Source of the DNA: Myxococcales bacterium 68-20
Lineage (GTDB): Bacteria > Myxococcota_A > Polyangia > Polyangiales > Polyangiaceae
Assembly (NCBI GenBank): GCA_001899635.1
Contig: MKVQ01000040.1
Span: 3,915 to 67,914 of the forward strand
Reading direction: 5' to 3'
DNA length: 64,000 nt
The position numbers and the translations under genes were made by a program. The notes below the pieces were generated by a model, which worked only from the letters and a program-made list of their open reading frames with translations, was not told the DNA's origin and made no database searches. Below are positions 33,686 to 42,490 of the stretch, piece by piece (within the stretch, counting starts at the first letter, position 1; the number at the start of each line of letters is the position of its first letter).

Positions 33686-34659
33686 AGCGCCTCGCTTGCG
33701 CCGGCGTCGTCGCGCTCGCGTCGCTCGCTTGCGGCGAGACGCCGATCACGCAGGGGCTCGAGGAGCCCTTCGCCGTCCAGGGCGGGCAGTTCTTCGAGGG
33801 TGAGCTGCCCGGCTCGCCTCCGGCCCCGTCCCCGATGTCCCCGCGCGCGACCGCAGTGACGACCGAGCTCACGCAGCTTCGTCCCGGTCTCGCAGGCGTA
33901 CCGTTCTTCGGCTGGGCCACGCTCGACGCCGTTGCAGTGGCGGCGCGGATCGAAGGGCAGGGCAGCGGCTACTGGGTCGTGCCGGCGGGGCCTCCCGATC
34001 CGGCGGTCCAGGGCGATCCGGTCCGCGTCTGGCGCTTCGTCGCCGATCTCCATCAGTCGCTCACGCCCGGACGCCACCGCATGTTCGTCGCCGCGCTCGA
34101 CCAGAGTGGACGCGCAGGCAGCCAGCTCGAGAGCTCGATCTGCATCAACCGGACAGTCCCGGACAACGGCAACGCCTGCGACCCGAAGAAGGCGCCGCCC
34201 GAGCTCGTCGTGAGCCTCGCCTGGGATCGACCTGCCGATCTCGATCTCATCGTCGTCACTCCCGACAGCCAACAGATCTCGTCCAGGAGTCCGTCGAAGG
34301 GACTGGCGCCAGACGGCAAGATCAGTCGGAGCTCACCGGAGACGAATCCGCCGCCGGTCGGCTATCTGGACCTCGACTCCAACGTTGGCTGCACGAACGA
34401 CGGGCGGCAGCTCGAGAACATCGTCTTCCAGGAGCGCCCCGCACCTGGATCGTACCTGGTCTACGTGAACCTCCATTCCTCGTGCGGCGTGGCGAGCACG
34501 CACTACTCGGTCACGCGCTACACGCGGGCCGTCGCCGACGCCGCCGCGGGCACGTTCTCCGTCGACGCGGCGAGCCGCACTCATGGAACCGCGCTCGCCG
34601 TTCAGGCCAACGGGAGCGCGCGCATCGGGACCTTCGTGACCGAGTTTTTCGTGCCGTAG
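33682..34659 (+). CDS. Lipoprotein with DUF2135/YfaP-like domain
   Basis: 325 residues from GTG 33682 (GTGA overlap). Lipobox ASLAC (Cys17). The C-terminal part (about 180-285) has LAWDRPADLDLIVVTPDSQQ, GYLDLDSNVGCTNDG and YLVYVNLHSSCG, the pattern of DUF2135-type domains, where WDxxxDLDLHVxxP and xxLDVDxxxG are conserved. Probably an extracytoplasmic beta-sandwich. Between porin and exbB in the same operon; accessory role inferred. Confidence 0.65.
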   Translation: MKRLACAGVVALASLACGETPITQGLEEPFAVQGGQFFEGELPGSPPAPSPMSPRATAVTTELTQLRPGLAGVPFFGWATLDAVAVAARIEGQGSGYWVVPAGPPDPAVQGDPVRVWRFVADLHQSLTPGRHRMFVAALDQSGRAGSQLESSICINRTVPDNGNACDPKKAPPELVVSLAWDRPADLDLIVVTPDSQQISSRSPSKGLAPDGKISRSSPETNPPPVGYLDLDSNVGCTNDGRQLENIVFQERPAPGSYLVYVNLHSSCGVASTHYSVTRYTRAVADAAAGTFSVDAASRTHGTALAVQANGSARIGTFVTEFFVP

Positions 34660-34672
34660 GAGACATCAGGCC

Positions 34673-35458
34673 ATGTTGATCGAACGACTGACGAAGCTGG
34701 CACTGCTCGGGAGCGCGTGGGTTCTCTACGTTCTCCTCTTCCTCTCGGTGATCTCGATCTCCACGATGGTCGAGCGCTGGGTCTACTTCGCGCGGCGAAG
34801 CGGCGATCTCGAGCGGCAGCGGCCGAAGCTCGTCGATCACCTGGAGCGCGCCGACCTCGACGGGCTCGAGAAACTCTTGGCGGCCGATCGTACCCTGCAA
34901 GCCCGCATCACGCGCGAGGCGATCCGCTGGCTCTCCGGCGGACCCGAAGCGATGGCGGACGCCGTCGACGCGGAGCTCGCGCGCATCCGCAACGAGCTCG
35001 AACGAGGCACGAACTTCCTCGGCACGCTCGGGAACAACGCGCCCTTCCTCGGGCTCTTCGGGACGGTTCTCGGCGTCATCATCGCGTTCCACTCGCTCGG
35101 AGCGGCGGGCGGCAACACGAGCGCGATGGGTGGTGTCATGGGAGGCATCGCCGAAGCCCTCGTCGCGACCGGCGTCGGTCTGTTCGTCGCGCTCCCGGCC
35201 GTCGTTGGCTACAACGTCATCCAGCGGAAGGTCGGTCAGGTCGAAGGCGATGCCGCGGCGCTCGTGAAGCTGATCAGCGCCTACGCGAAGTCCAACCCGA
35301 GCCTCATCGATCGGGCGCGTCTCCTCTCGTCCGCTCCGGCCGTGAGCGGCGAGGTCGTGCGGCGCCGTTCCTCCATCACCATCGTCAAGGACGGCGCCTC
35401 CGAGCCGTCCGTCGACTCCGGTAGCCAGGTCGTCATTCCTGGCGAGGCCCAGGGCTGA
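34673..35458 (+). CDS. exbB: ExbB/TolQ/MotA-family proton channel
   Basis: 261 residues, ATG 34673 with AGGAGA upstream. Three transmembrane helices: about 10-32, 130-155 (APFLGLFGTVLGVIIAFHSL) and 160-185 (EALVATGVGLFVALPAVVGY). The LGLFGTVxGxxxAF and ATxxGLxxALPAVxxYN motifs identify ExbB. With ExbD it uses the proton gradient to energise TonB. Followed by exbD and tonB, giving a dedicated energising complex for the receptor at 36603. Confidence 0.92.
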   Translation: MLIERLTKLALLGSAWVLYVLLFLSVISISTMVERWVYFARRSGDLERQRPKLVDHLERADLDGLEKLLAADRTLQARITREAIRWLSGGPEAMADAVDAELARIRNELERGTNFLGTLGNNAPFLGLFGTVLGVIIAFHSLGAAGGNTSAMGGVMGGIAEALVATGVGLFVALPAVVGYNVIQRKVGQVEGDAAALVKLISAYAKSNPSLIDRARLLSSAPAVSGEVVRRRSSITIVKDGASEPSVDSGSQVVIPGEAQG

Positions 35459-35470
35459 GGGCGCTCACAC

Positions 35471-35887
35471 ATGGCATCTGTCCAGACCGCACGCGGCCCC
35501 GGCTCTCGAGGCGGGATCGTCGGCATCAACGTCACGCCGTTCGTCGACATCGCCCTCGTCCTCCTCGTCATCATGATGGTCTCGTCCACGTACATCGTGT
35601 CGCAGGCGCTCAAGGTGGAGCTGCCGAAGACGGCGACCTCGGACGAGAAGGTCTCGAGGACCTACGTCGTCACGCTCTCCAAGGACGGTGAGCTCTTGTT
35701 CAACGACGCAGCCGTGTCGGTGAAGGAGCTCGAAACGACGCTTCGATCCGCACGCGCGAGCGAAGACGTGAACCTCGTGATCAGCGCAGACCAGGCCGCT
35801 CTCCACGGCCGCGTCGTCGAGATCATCGACACCGCGAAGCTCGCCGGTGTCACGAAGTTCGCCATCAACGTGGAGCGCTCCAAGTAG
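35471..35887 (+). CDS. exbD: ExbD/TolR biopolymer transport protein
   Basis: 138 residues. Short cytoplasmic tail, one transmembrane helix about 17-38 (INVTPFVDIALVLLVIMMVS) with the essential Asp in the NVTPFVDI motif, and a periplasmic domain ending VTKFAINVE. Normal length for ExbD. Lies 12 bases after exbB and 5 before tonB. Confidence 0.92.
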   Translation: MASVQTARGPGSRGGIVGINVTPFVDIALVLLVIMMVSSTYIVSQALKVELPKTATSDEKVSRTYVVTLSKDGELLFNDAAVSVKELETTLRSARASEDVNLVISADQAALHGRVVEIIDTAKLAGVTKFAINVERSK

Positions 35888-35892
35888 GAGTC

Positions 35893-36594
35893 ATGTCGCT
35901 GCGCGCTGTCCTCATCGGGGGGAGCCTCCTCGCTCATGCCGTCGCGGTCGTGGCGCTCGGAGCAGTCCGCGCACCCGAGGCGATCACCGCGACCGCGATC
36001 GAGGTCGTGGAGACGACGAAGCCCGAGCCGCCGCCTCCGCCGGCCAACGTGGAGCCGGCGCCGGAGCCCGTCGTCCCGCACGACCCGCCTCCGCGCGCGC
36101 AGCGTGCAAAGGCGCCTGCCGAGGCCGCTCCACCCGCAGACGCTCCGGCGCCTGCTCCGAATGCGCTCGCGGCGCTCCCGGACCTCGGCCTCGAGCTCAG
36201 TGGTGGCGGCGGGCCCGGGGGCATGGCGGTGCCGCCCGCGGCGCCGGCTCCGCGAGCGGCGCCCACGACGAAGACGCTCGCGGCTGCGCCCGCGCCAAAG
36301 CGCGTGCAGGACGCGTGCGACGAGCCTCCCGCGAAGCCGAAGCTCGTGAAGCTCCCGCAGCCGGCGTACACCGACACGGCGCGTGCCGCGGGGATCGAGG
36401 GGAAGGTGCGCCTCGAGATCGTGGTCGACGAGACGGGCAAGGTCATCGACGTGAAGCCGCTCACCAGTCTCGGTCACGGGCTGGACGAAGCAGCCATCGC
36501 CGCCGCGCGCGCTGCGACCTTCGAGCCGGCGCAGCGCTGCGGCCGTCCGAGTCGGTCGACGTTCACGATCGCCATCCGCTTCGCCGCCTCCTGA
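35893..36594 (+). CDS. tonB: TonB energy transducer
   Basis: 233 residues. N-terminal membrane anchor (LIGGSLLAHAVAVVALGAV, about 6-26), Pro/Ala/Glu spacer (KPEPPPPPANVEPAPEPVVP on) about 43-140, and a TonB C-terminal domain about 150-233 (QPAYTDTARAAGIEGKVRLE, VDETGKVIDVKPLTSLGHGL, AARAATFEPAQRCGRPSRST). Couples ExbBD to the receptor plug. The next gene also begins with a TonB-like C-terminal domain, so two such domains occur in this operon. Confidence 0.9.
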   Translation: MSLRAVLIGGSLLAHAVAVVALGAVRAPEAITATAIEVVETTKPEPPPPPANVEPAPEPVVPHDPPPRAQRAKAPAEAAPPADAPAPAPNALAALPDLGLELSGGGGPGGMAVPPAAPAPRAAPTTKTLAAAPAPKRVQDACDEPPAKPKLVKLPQPAYTDTARAAGIEGKVRLEIVVDETGKVIDVKPLTSLGHGLDEAAIAAARAATFEPAQRCGRPSRSTFTIAIRFAAS

Positions 36595-36602
36595 CGCCCC
36601 GT

Positions 36603-39263
36603 ATGTTTTTGCCTCGTCGCATTTCCACCATCGCGCTGCTGCTCGCCGTCACGTTCGCTTCGAAGGCTGCTTTCACGCAGCCACGTGCGCCCGAGGCGTC
36701 GCCCACCAAGGCACGTCTGACGAAGCCACCGGAGCTCATCGAGTTCGTCGAGGCGGCGTATCCCGAAGCCGCGCTTGCGGAGGGGCGTGCCGCGACGGTC
36801 GTGCTCTCCGTCGCGATCTCGAAAGACGGTGCAGTGGACGAAGCCGCGGTCCTCGAGTCCGCCGGGGCAGCGTTCGATGTGGCGGCGCTCGAGGCCGTGC
36901 GGCGGTTCCGGTTCCGGCCGGCCGAGATCGACCACAAGCCCGCGCCGGTGAAGATCACCTACCGCTACGTCTTCACGCCGAAGGTGGCGGTGCCGACGAC
37001 CGGCAAGCTGCGCGGCGTCGTCTTGTCCAAAGCGAACGGGCAGCCTCTCGCTGGAGTGAAGGTGGAGGTCGCGGGTTCAGGTGAGACCATCACGGACGGC
37101 GAGGGCCGGTTCTCCTTCGACGACCTGCCGCCCGGCGAGACGGCCGTGACGCTGTCGCGAGCGGATCTCACGCCGCTCCAGACGCAGGAGACCGTCGAGG
37201 CGGGACGCACGCTCGAGGCGCGGTACAGCATCGAGCTCCCGGTCTCGGGAGCGGCGGCGGACGAAGACAAAGACGACTTCGAGGTCGTCGTCGTGGCGCC
37301 GAAGCTCGTCAAGCAGGTCGTCAGCACGGAGGTCAGCGCCGACGAGGCGCGGCGCGTTCCCGGCACTCAAGGTGATGTGCTGAAGGTCGTCGAGAACCTG
37401 CCCGGTGTCGCGCGCGCGGGCGCCGGGTCCGGGCAGGTCGTCGTTTGGGGTGCCGCGCCTCACGATACGCGCACGTACATCGGCGCGGTGCGGATCCCGA
37501 TGCTGTACCACTTCGGCGGTCTCAGGTCGGTGCTGCACAACGATCGCGTCGCGTCCGTCGAGCTGATCCCCGGTGGCTACGGCGCACCGTACGGACGCGG
37601 CCTCGGCGGCCTCGTGCGCGTGACGACGCGCGATCCTGCCAAGGACCGTCTACACGGCAGCGCGCAGCTCGATCTCCTCGATGCGTCGGCGGCGGTCACG
37701 GCGCCGATCGGCGATCGCCTCAGCTTTGCCGTATCCGGCCGGCGCAGCCACATCGCCGACGCCGCGAAGCTGCTCGAAGAGCAGAGCTTCCAGTCCTTCT
37801 TCACGCTCCCGCAGTACCACGATGGTCAGGCGCGCCTCCGCTGGCAGCTCGGAGCGAACGAGTGGATCGAGACCGGCGGGCTGTTCTCCGGTGACCGTCA
37901 GTCGCGTACGCAGCCGAGCAACGATCCGGCGCGCCGCGTGACCGATACGCGGGTGCTCCACTTCCAGCGTTTCGACGTCGCCTACCACAAGCAGCTCGCG
38001 GACGGCTCCGAGGTCGACGTCGTGCCCTGGTATGGACACGACCTGTCACGGCGCTCAGGCGACTTCGGCGGAGTGCCGACGAGCCTCGAGTCGGAGTCGC
38101 ACATCGTCGGGGTCCGCACCGAGTGGCGCGGACGTCTTGCCAAGGACTGGACGGCGCGCACCGGGCTCGACTTCGAGCTCGTCCAGAGCGAGGCGCGGCG
38201 GAGCGGCTCGATCACCTCACCGCCGCGTGAGGGCGACGCGTACGTCTTCGGTCGTCCTCCTGCCGATCAGGTGAGCGCCGACGTATGGAAGTCCACGATC
38301 GCGAGTGCTGCACCGTACGTCGAGGCCGATTGGAGTCTCCTCCGGGATCGTCTGCACCTGACTCCGGGGGCCCGGCTCGAGCCCTACTTCGTCAACGTCA
38401 ACCGGCGAAGGCCTCACGCTCCGAGCACGCCCGATCTCGGCGCGTCCCTCCAGGACATCTCGGTCCAGCCGCGCTTGGCGGTGCGCTGGGCCGTCGAGCC
38501 ACGCCTCACCTACAAAGCGGCCGTCGGGCTCTATCGGCAGCCGCCGCTTCACGACGACCTCTCGGCGATCTTCGGGAACCCCGCGCTCGGGATCTCGACC
38601 GGGCCTCACGTGGTCGGCGGCGCCGAGCTCCGCGCGACCTCGCTCCTCGCCCTGGAGACGACGGCGTTCTACACGACCTCGGAGAACCTCGCGGCGCGGA
38701 ACTCCTCGAGCACACCTCGCGCCGGAGAGGCGCTGCTCCAGCATGGGGAAGGGCGCTCGATCGGCGCGCAGTTCCTCTTGCGACGGGAGAAAGGGACCGG
38801 CAAGTTCTTCGGTTGGATCGCGTACACGCTCCTCCGGAGCGAGCGGAGAGACGAGCCCACCGCGCGCTGGCGGCTGTCGGACTACGATCAGACACACGTC
38901 CTCACCGCGCTCGCCTCGTACGACCTCGGCGCGGGCTTCGAAGTGGGCGCCCGCGCCCGCGTCGCCTCCGGCTATCCGAGGACGCCGCTCGCCTACGTCT
39001 ACTTCGACGCGCGGAGGAATCGCTACGAGCCGACGCTCGTGGAGTACAACACCGACCGGATTCCCGCCTTCTGGCAGCTCGACGCGCGCGTCACCAAGCG
39101 CTTCAAGCTCCCCGGCTCGGAGCTCGAGGTCTACCTCGACGTGCAGAACGTGAGCAACCGAGGCAATCCGGAGGAGATCGCCTACGCGCCCGACTACTCC
39201 CGGCGCCGCTACATCCTCGGCCTGCCGATCCTGCCCGTCCTCGGCGCTCGTTGGAGCTTTTGA
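36603..39263 (+). CDS. TonB-dependent receptor with N-terminal TonB-like and carboxypeptidase-like domains
   Basis: 886 residues from ATG 36603. Signal peptide to about 25; TonB C-terminal-like domain about 44-124 (AAYPEAALAEGRAATVVLSV, ALEAVRRFRFRPAEIDHKPA); carboxypeptidase-regulatory-like domain about 135-205 (GKLRGVVLSKANGQPLAGVK, DGEGRFSFDDLPPGE); plug about 235-345 (ARRVPGTQGDVLKVVENLPG, VELIPGGYGAPYGRGLGGLV); then the 22-strand barrel ending LGARWSF with a terminal Phe. The ligand is unknown. Placement with exbBD-tonB, porin and cys genes suggests a sulfur compound. Stop overlaps the next start. Confidence 0.88.
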   Translation: MFLPRRISTIALLLAVTFASKAAFTQPRAPEASPTKARLTKPPELIEFVEAAYPEAALAEGRAATVVLSVAISKDGAVDEAAVLESAGAAFDVAALEAVRRFRFRPAEIDHKPAPVKITYRYVFTPKVAVPTTGKLRGVVLSKANGQPLAGVKVEVAGSGETITDGEGRFSFDDLPPGETAVTLSRADLTPLQTQETVEAGRTLEARYSIELPVSGAAADEDKDDFEVVVVAPKLVKQVVSTEVSADEARRVPGTQGDVLKVVENLPGVARAGAGSGQVVVWGAAPHDTRTYIGAVRIPMLYHFGGLRSVLHNDRVASVELIPGGYGAPYGRGLGGLVRVTTRDPAKDRLHGSAQLDLLDASAAVTAPIGDRLSFAVSGRRSHIADAAKLLEEQSFQSFFTLPQYHDGQARLRWQLGANEWIETGGLFSGDRQSRTQPSNDPARRVTDTRVLHFQRFDVAYHKQLADGSEVDVVPWYGHDLSRRSGDFGGVPTSLESESHIVGVRTEWRGRLAKDWTARTGLDFELVQSEARRSGSITSPPREGDAYVFGRPPADQVSADVWKSTIASAAPYVEADWSLLRDRLHLTPGARLEPYFVNVNRRRPHAPSTPDLGASLQDISVQPRLAVRWAVEPRLTYKAAVGLYRQPPLHDDLSAIFGNPALGISTGPHVVGGAELRATSLLALETTAFYTTSENLAARNSSSTPRAGEALLQHGEGRSIGAQFLLRREKGTGKFFGWIAYTLLRSERRDEPTARWRLSDYDQTHVLTALASYDLGAGFEVGARARVASGYPRTPLAYVYFDARRNRYEPTLVEYNTDRIPAFWQLDARVTKRFKLPGSELEVYLDVQNVSNRGNPEEIAYAPDYSRRRYILGLPILPVLGARWSF

Positions 39264-40327
39264 TGATGAAGCGGCCGCGATCCATCCTCGTTGCTCTCTT
39301 CCTCTTCGCGCTCTGGGCGTTCGCCTGCGTCCCGGAGTTCTCCGACGATCTGGCGCTCGTGACCCAGCCGCGCATCCTTGCCGTGCGCGCCGAGCCTGCC
39401 GAGGCGAGGGCTGGGCAGCGGGTGACCCTCACGGCCCTCGTCGCAGCGCCGCCGGGCGCTTCCTCTGCAAGCGAGCGGTTGGAGTGGGCGATGTGTCTGG
39501 CGCGGAAGCCTCTCACCGAGCTCGGTCCGGTCGCGCACGAGTGCATCGATCGCTTTGGCGCCGGAGGGGAGATCTTCCAGCGTCTCGGGAGAGGCCCGAG
39601 CGTGTCGGCGACGATCCCGTCGGACGCGTGCAACCGGTTCGGTCCGCTGACCCCTCCCGCAACGGCGGGTGGCGTGGCCGGGCGCCCAGTCGATCCCGAT
39701 CTCTCGGGGGGCTACCACCAGCCTCTCGTCCTCGGCAACGAGACCGGCACCGCGCTCGGATCCGTTCGCCTCACGTGCGGCGTCATTGGCGTGCCGAGCA
39801 CGGAGGCGGCGCGCTACGGGCAGGGCTACCGCCCGAACGAGAACCCCGAGATCGATCGCCTGGAGATCACCTCGGGGAGCGTGCGCACGATCGAGCCGGG
39901 GACCGAAAGGCCTGGGGCAAACGTCCCCGCCGGCGCGAGAGTCGACCTGCGCGTCGTGTGGGCCGCGTGCCCTCGCGCGCCGGCGTGTGGCGACGGCCTG
40001 TGCACCTCGGGAGAAAACCAGAGCACGTGCGCGGCCGATTGCCGTGATGCGCCACGCGGGTGCACCGGCGCCGAGACGTACCTCTGGGCGAACCCGGACA
40101 CGCGCAAAGTGGAAGAGCGGCGAGAGGGAGTGACGGTCTCGTGGTTCGCCAGCGCTGGCTCGTTCGCAGAGGAGCAGACGGGCCGCTCCGAACGTGACGT
40201 GGACGTGAGCCATGGTTCCAACGTCTGGACCGCACCGAGCGCTCCAGCCACCGTCCACGTCTGGGTCGTGCTCCGCGACGATCGTGGAGGCGTGGGATTC
40301 CGCGAGTACCTACTCAGGGTCGACTGA
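39263..40327 (+). CDS. Lipoprotein, last gene of the TonB uptake operon
   Basis: 354 residues; ATGATG at 39263 overlapping the receptor stop. Lipobox WAFAC (Cys22). No catalytic domain recognised; a first part with RILAVRAEPAEARAGQRVTL and LTALVAAPPG reads like an Ig-like fold, a middle part has ACGDGLCTSGENQSTCAADC, a disulfide loop common in myxobacterial surface proteins, and the end TVHVWVVLRDDRGGVGFREY is another beta-sandwich. Possibly surface lipoprotein partner of the receptor. Confidence 0.7.
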   Translation: MMKRPRSILVALFLFALWAFACVPEFSDDLALVTQPRILAVRAEPAEARAGQRVTLTALVAAPPGASSASERLEWAMCLARKPLTELGPVAHECIDRFGAGGEIFQRLGRGPSVSATIPSDACNRFGPLTPPATAGGVAGRPVDPDLSGGYHQPLVLGNETGTALGSVRLTCGVIGVPSTEAARYGQGYRPNENPEIDRLEITSGSVRTIEPGTERPGANVPAGARVDLRVVWAACPRAPACGDGLCTSGENQSTCAADCRDAPRGCTGAETYLWANPDTRKVEERREGVTVSWFASAGSFAEEQTGRSERDVDVSHGSNVWTAPSAPATVHVWVVLRDDRGGVGFREYLLRVD

Positions 40328-40353
40328 TTCACCCGACGGCTCTTGCTTCTGGT

Positions 40354-40369
40354 GTCTGGTATAACGGAA
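40354..40369 (+). promoter_or_regulatory. Putative operator, site 2 of the shared element
   Basis: GTCTGGTATAACGGAA, 24-39 bases before the ATG of the sigma-54 activator. It shares the TATAACGGA core with site 1 and the spacing of half sites with site 3. Downstream, TATAGT at 40380-40385 could be a -10 element. Regulator unknown. Confidence 0.4.
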
Positions 40370-40392
40370 AACTGTTTGCTATAGTAGCAGGC

Positions 40393-41484
40393 ATGTCCGG
40401 CGCGACAATGGGTGCACGCTCGGCGATGTCCAGCCCGATTCCGAGGCTCGGCTCGCCGTCGTCGAGCCTCTTGGATGACGGAGTCGCCGCTCAGGAAGAC
40501 GAGCTCCTCATCATCGGCAGCGCTGCGGGGCTCGCGAACGCAGTGGCGCGCGTCGAGCAGGTTGCGCCGACGGACGCTCCGGTCCTTCTTCAAGGCGAAA
40601 CCGGGGCGGGCAAGGAGCTGCTGGCCCGCCTGATCCACTCGCGATCGCAGCGCGCGAGTGGTCCGATGATCCGCGTGAACTGCGGTGCGATTCCGGCGGA
40701 GCTCATCGACTCGGAGCTCTTCGGCCACGAGCGCGGGAGCTTCACCGGCGCCACGGGGACGCGGCTCGGCTGGTTCGAGCGCGCGGACGGAGGGACGTTG
40801 TTCCTCGATGAGGTCGCCGAGCTTCCGCTCGCGGCGCAGGTTCGCCTCTTGCGCGTTCTGCAGGAGGGGACGTTCACACGCGTGGGCGGGTCGAAGAGCC
40901 GTCATGTTTCCGTTCGCGTGATCACGGCAACACATCGCGACCTCCGGGCGATGTGCGCCGAGGCGACCTTCCGCTCGGACCTCTGGTACCGCATCGGCGT
41001 CTTCACGGTGCAGATCCCGGCGCTCCGCGAGCGCCTCGAGGATGTCGCGCCGCTCGCCCGCCACTTCGCGCGGAAGTCCGGTATCGCCCTGACCGGAGTG
41101 CCTCTCGTTCCGAGCTCGGAGGAGATCGAGGCGCTTCGCCGCTACTCCTGGCCGGGCAACGTGCGCGAGCTCGCGGCCGTCGTGGAGCGCGCCGCGATCC
41201 TCGGCGGAGGGCGTCGCCTGGAGATCGCGGCGGCGCTCGGGGATTCGGTGGGCGGATCGTCGAAACCGCTCTCCTCGACTTCGCTCCCCGTGGCGCCGCC
41301 CGCGAACGAGGCGCTCCCCACGCTCGACGACGCGATGCGCGCTCTCATCATCCGAGCGCTCGGGCTCACGCGTGGTCGTGTCGAAGGGCGCGGCGGGGCA
41401 GCCGACCTCCTCGGGGTGAACCCGCACACGCTGCGCGGAAAGATGCGGCGTCTGAAGATCGAGTGGAGCGTGTATCGGCGCTGA
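40393..41484 (+). CDS. Sigma-54-dependent activator lacking a sensor domain
   Basis: 363 residues. Only about 38 residues precede the AAA+ domain. Walker A GETGAGKE (68-75); GSFTGA loop (115-120) in place of the usual GAFTGA, which contacts sigma-54; Walker B GTLFLDE (134-140); arginine-finger region FRSDLWYRIGVF; sensor II PGNVREL; Fis-type helix-turn-helix at the C terminus (GGAADLLGVNPHTLRGKMRR). It hydrolyses ATP to open sigma-54 promoters. With no receiver, GAF or FHA domain, control may be at expression level or by a separate partner. Between the TonB operon and cysD, so sulfur regulation is inferred. Confidence 0.88.
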   Translation: MSGATMGARSAMSSPIPRLGSPSSSLLDDGVAAQEDELLIIGSAAGLANAVARVEQVAPTDAPVLLQGETGAGKELLARLIHSRSQRASGPMIRVNCGAIPAELIDSELFGHERGSFTGATGTRLGWFERADGGTLFLDEVAELPLAAQVRLLRVLQEGTFTRVGGSKSRHVSVRVITATHRDLRAMCAEATFRSDLWYRIGVFTVQIPALRERLEDVAPLARHFARKSGIALTGVPLVPSSEEIEALRRYSWPGNVRELAAVVERAAILGGGRRLEIAAALGDSVGGSSKPLSSTSLPVAPPANEALPTLDDAMRALIIRALGLTRGRVEGRGGAADLLGVNPHTLRGKMRRLKIEWSVYRR

Positions 41485-41528
41485 TGACGGAGACTCCGAA
41501 CGGCAGGGGTGTGCGGTACGCGACCGAT

Positions 41529-41544
41529 GTTCACCATAACGAAC
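41529..41544 (+). promoter_or_regulatory. Putative operator, site 3 of the shared element (perfect half sites)
   Basis: GTTCACCATAACGAAC, extending to a 6-base inverted repeat ATGTTC...GAACAT (41527-41546), 41-56 bases before the cysD start. Best-conserved of the four copies. TATGCT (41555-41560) downstream could be a -10 box. Confidence 0.5.
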
Positions 41545-41584
41545 ATCAATTCCTTATGCTAGACATGGATCCGAAGGAGAGGCC

Positions 41585-42490
41585 GTGAATCATCTAGGGC
41601 GCCATCTCGCAGCACTCGAGAGCGAGTCCGTGTTCGTCTTGAGAGAGGTCGTCGCGACGCGTGAGCGGCCCGTCCTCCTGTTCTCGGGAGGGAAAGACTC
41701 GGTCGTGCTCTTACACCTCGCGCTGAAGGCGTTCCGCCCGGCGCGCCTACCGTTCCCGCTCATGCACGTCGACACCGGGCACAACTTCGACGAGGTGATC
41801 GCGTTCCGTGACGCGCGCATCCGCGAGCTCGGCGAGACGCTCATCGTGGCGAGCGTCGAGGAGAGCATCCGCCGCGGCCGCGTCGAGGACGAGGCGGGAC
41901 CGCGCGCGTCGAGAAACCGCCTCCAGAGCGTCACGCTGCTCGACGCGATCGCCGAGCACGGCTTCGATGTCGCGTTCGGCGGCGCGCGCCGCGACGAGGA
42001 CCGCGCCCGCGCCAAGGAGCGCGTCGTCAGCGTGCGCGACGAGCTCGGGCAATGGCACCCGCAGGCCCAGCGCCCGGAGCTCTGGAGCCTCTACAACACG
42101 CGCATCAAGAGCGGTGAACACCTCCGCGTCTTTCCGCTGTCGAACTGGACCGAGCTCGACGTATGGCAGTACATCCGCGCCGAGCGCCTCGCCATCCCGT
42201 CGATCTATTTCGCGCACGAGCGCGAGGTCTTCGCGCGTGACGGCATGCTCTACGCTGTCTCGCCCCACGTGAAGCTCCTGCCTCGCGAGGCGCCGTTCCG
42301 CGCCACCGTGCGCTTCCGGACCGTGGGCGACCTCACGTGCACCGGCTCGATCCGCTCCACCGCGCGGACCGTCGACGAGATCATCGAGGAGACGTCGATC
42401 GCGACGACCAGCGAGCGCGGCGCAACGCGCGCCGACGACAAAGCGGGGGACGCCGCGATGGAAGACCGGAAACGTGAGGGGTACTTCTGA
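41585..42490 (+). CDS. cysD: Sulfate adenylyltransferase subunit 2
   Basis: 301 residues from GTG 41585 (GAAGGAGAG upstream). PP-loop ATPase with SGGKDS at 34-39, HVDTGHNFDEVIAFRD, and the CysD segment RIKSGEHLRVFPLSNWTELD plus RFRTVGDLTCTGSI. With CysN it makes adenosine 5'-phosphosulfate from sulfate and ATP, the first step of assimilation. ATGA overlap with cysN. Full length for the family. Confidence 0.95.
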   Translation: MNHLGRHLAALESESVFVLREVVATRERPVLLFSGGKDSVVLLHLALKAFRPARLPFPLMHVDTGHNFDEVIAFRDARIRELGETLIVASVEESIRRGRVEDEAGPRASRNRLQSVTLLDAIAEHGFDVAFGGARRDEDRARAKERVVSVRDELGQWHPQAQRPELWSLYNTRIKSGEHLRVFPLSNWTELDVWQYIRAERLAIPSIYFAHEREVFARDGMLYAVSPHVKLLPREAPFRATVRFRTVGDLTCTGSIRSTARTVDEIIEETSIATTSERGATRADDKAGDAAMEDRKREGYF

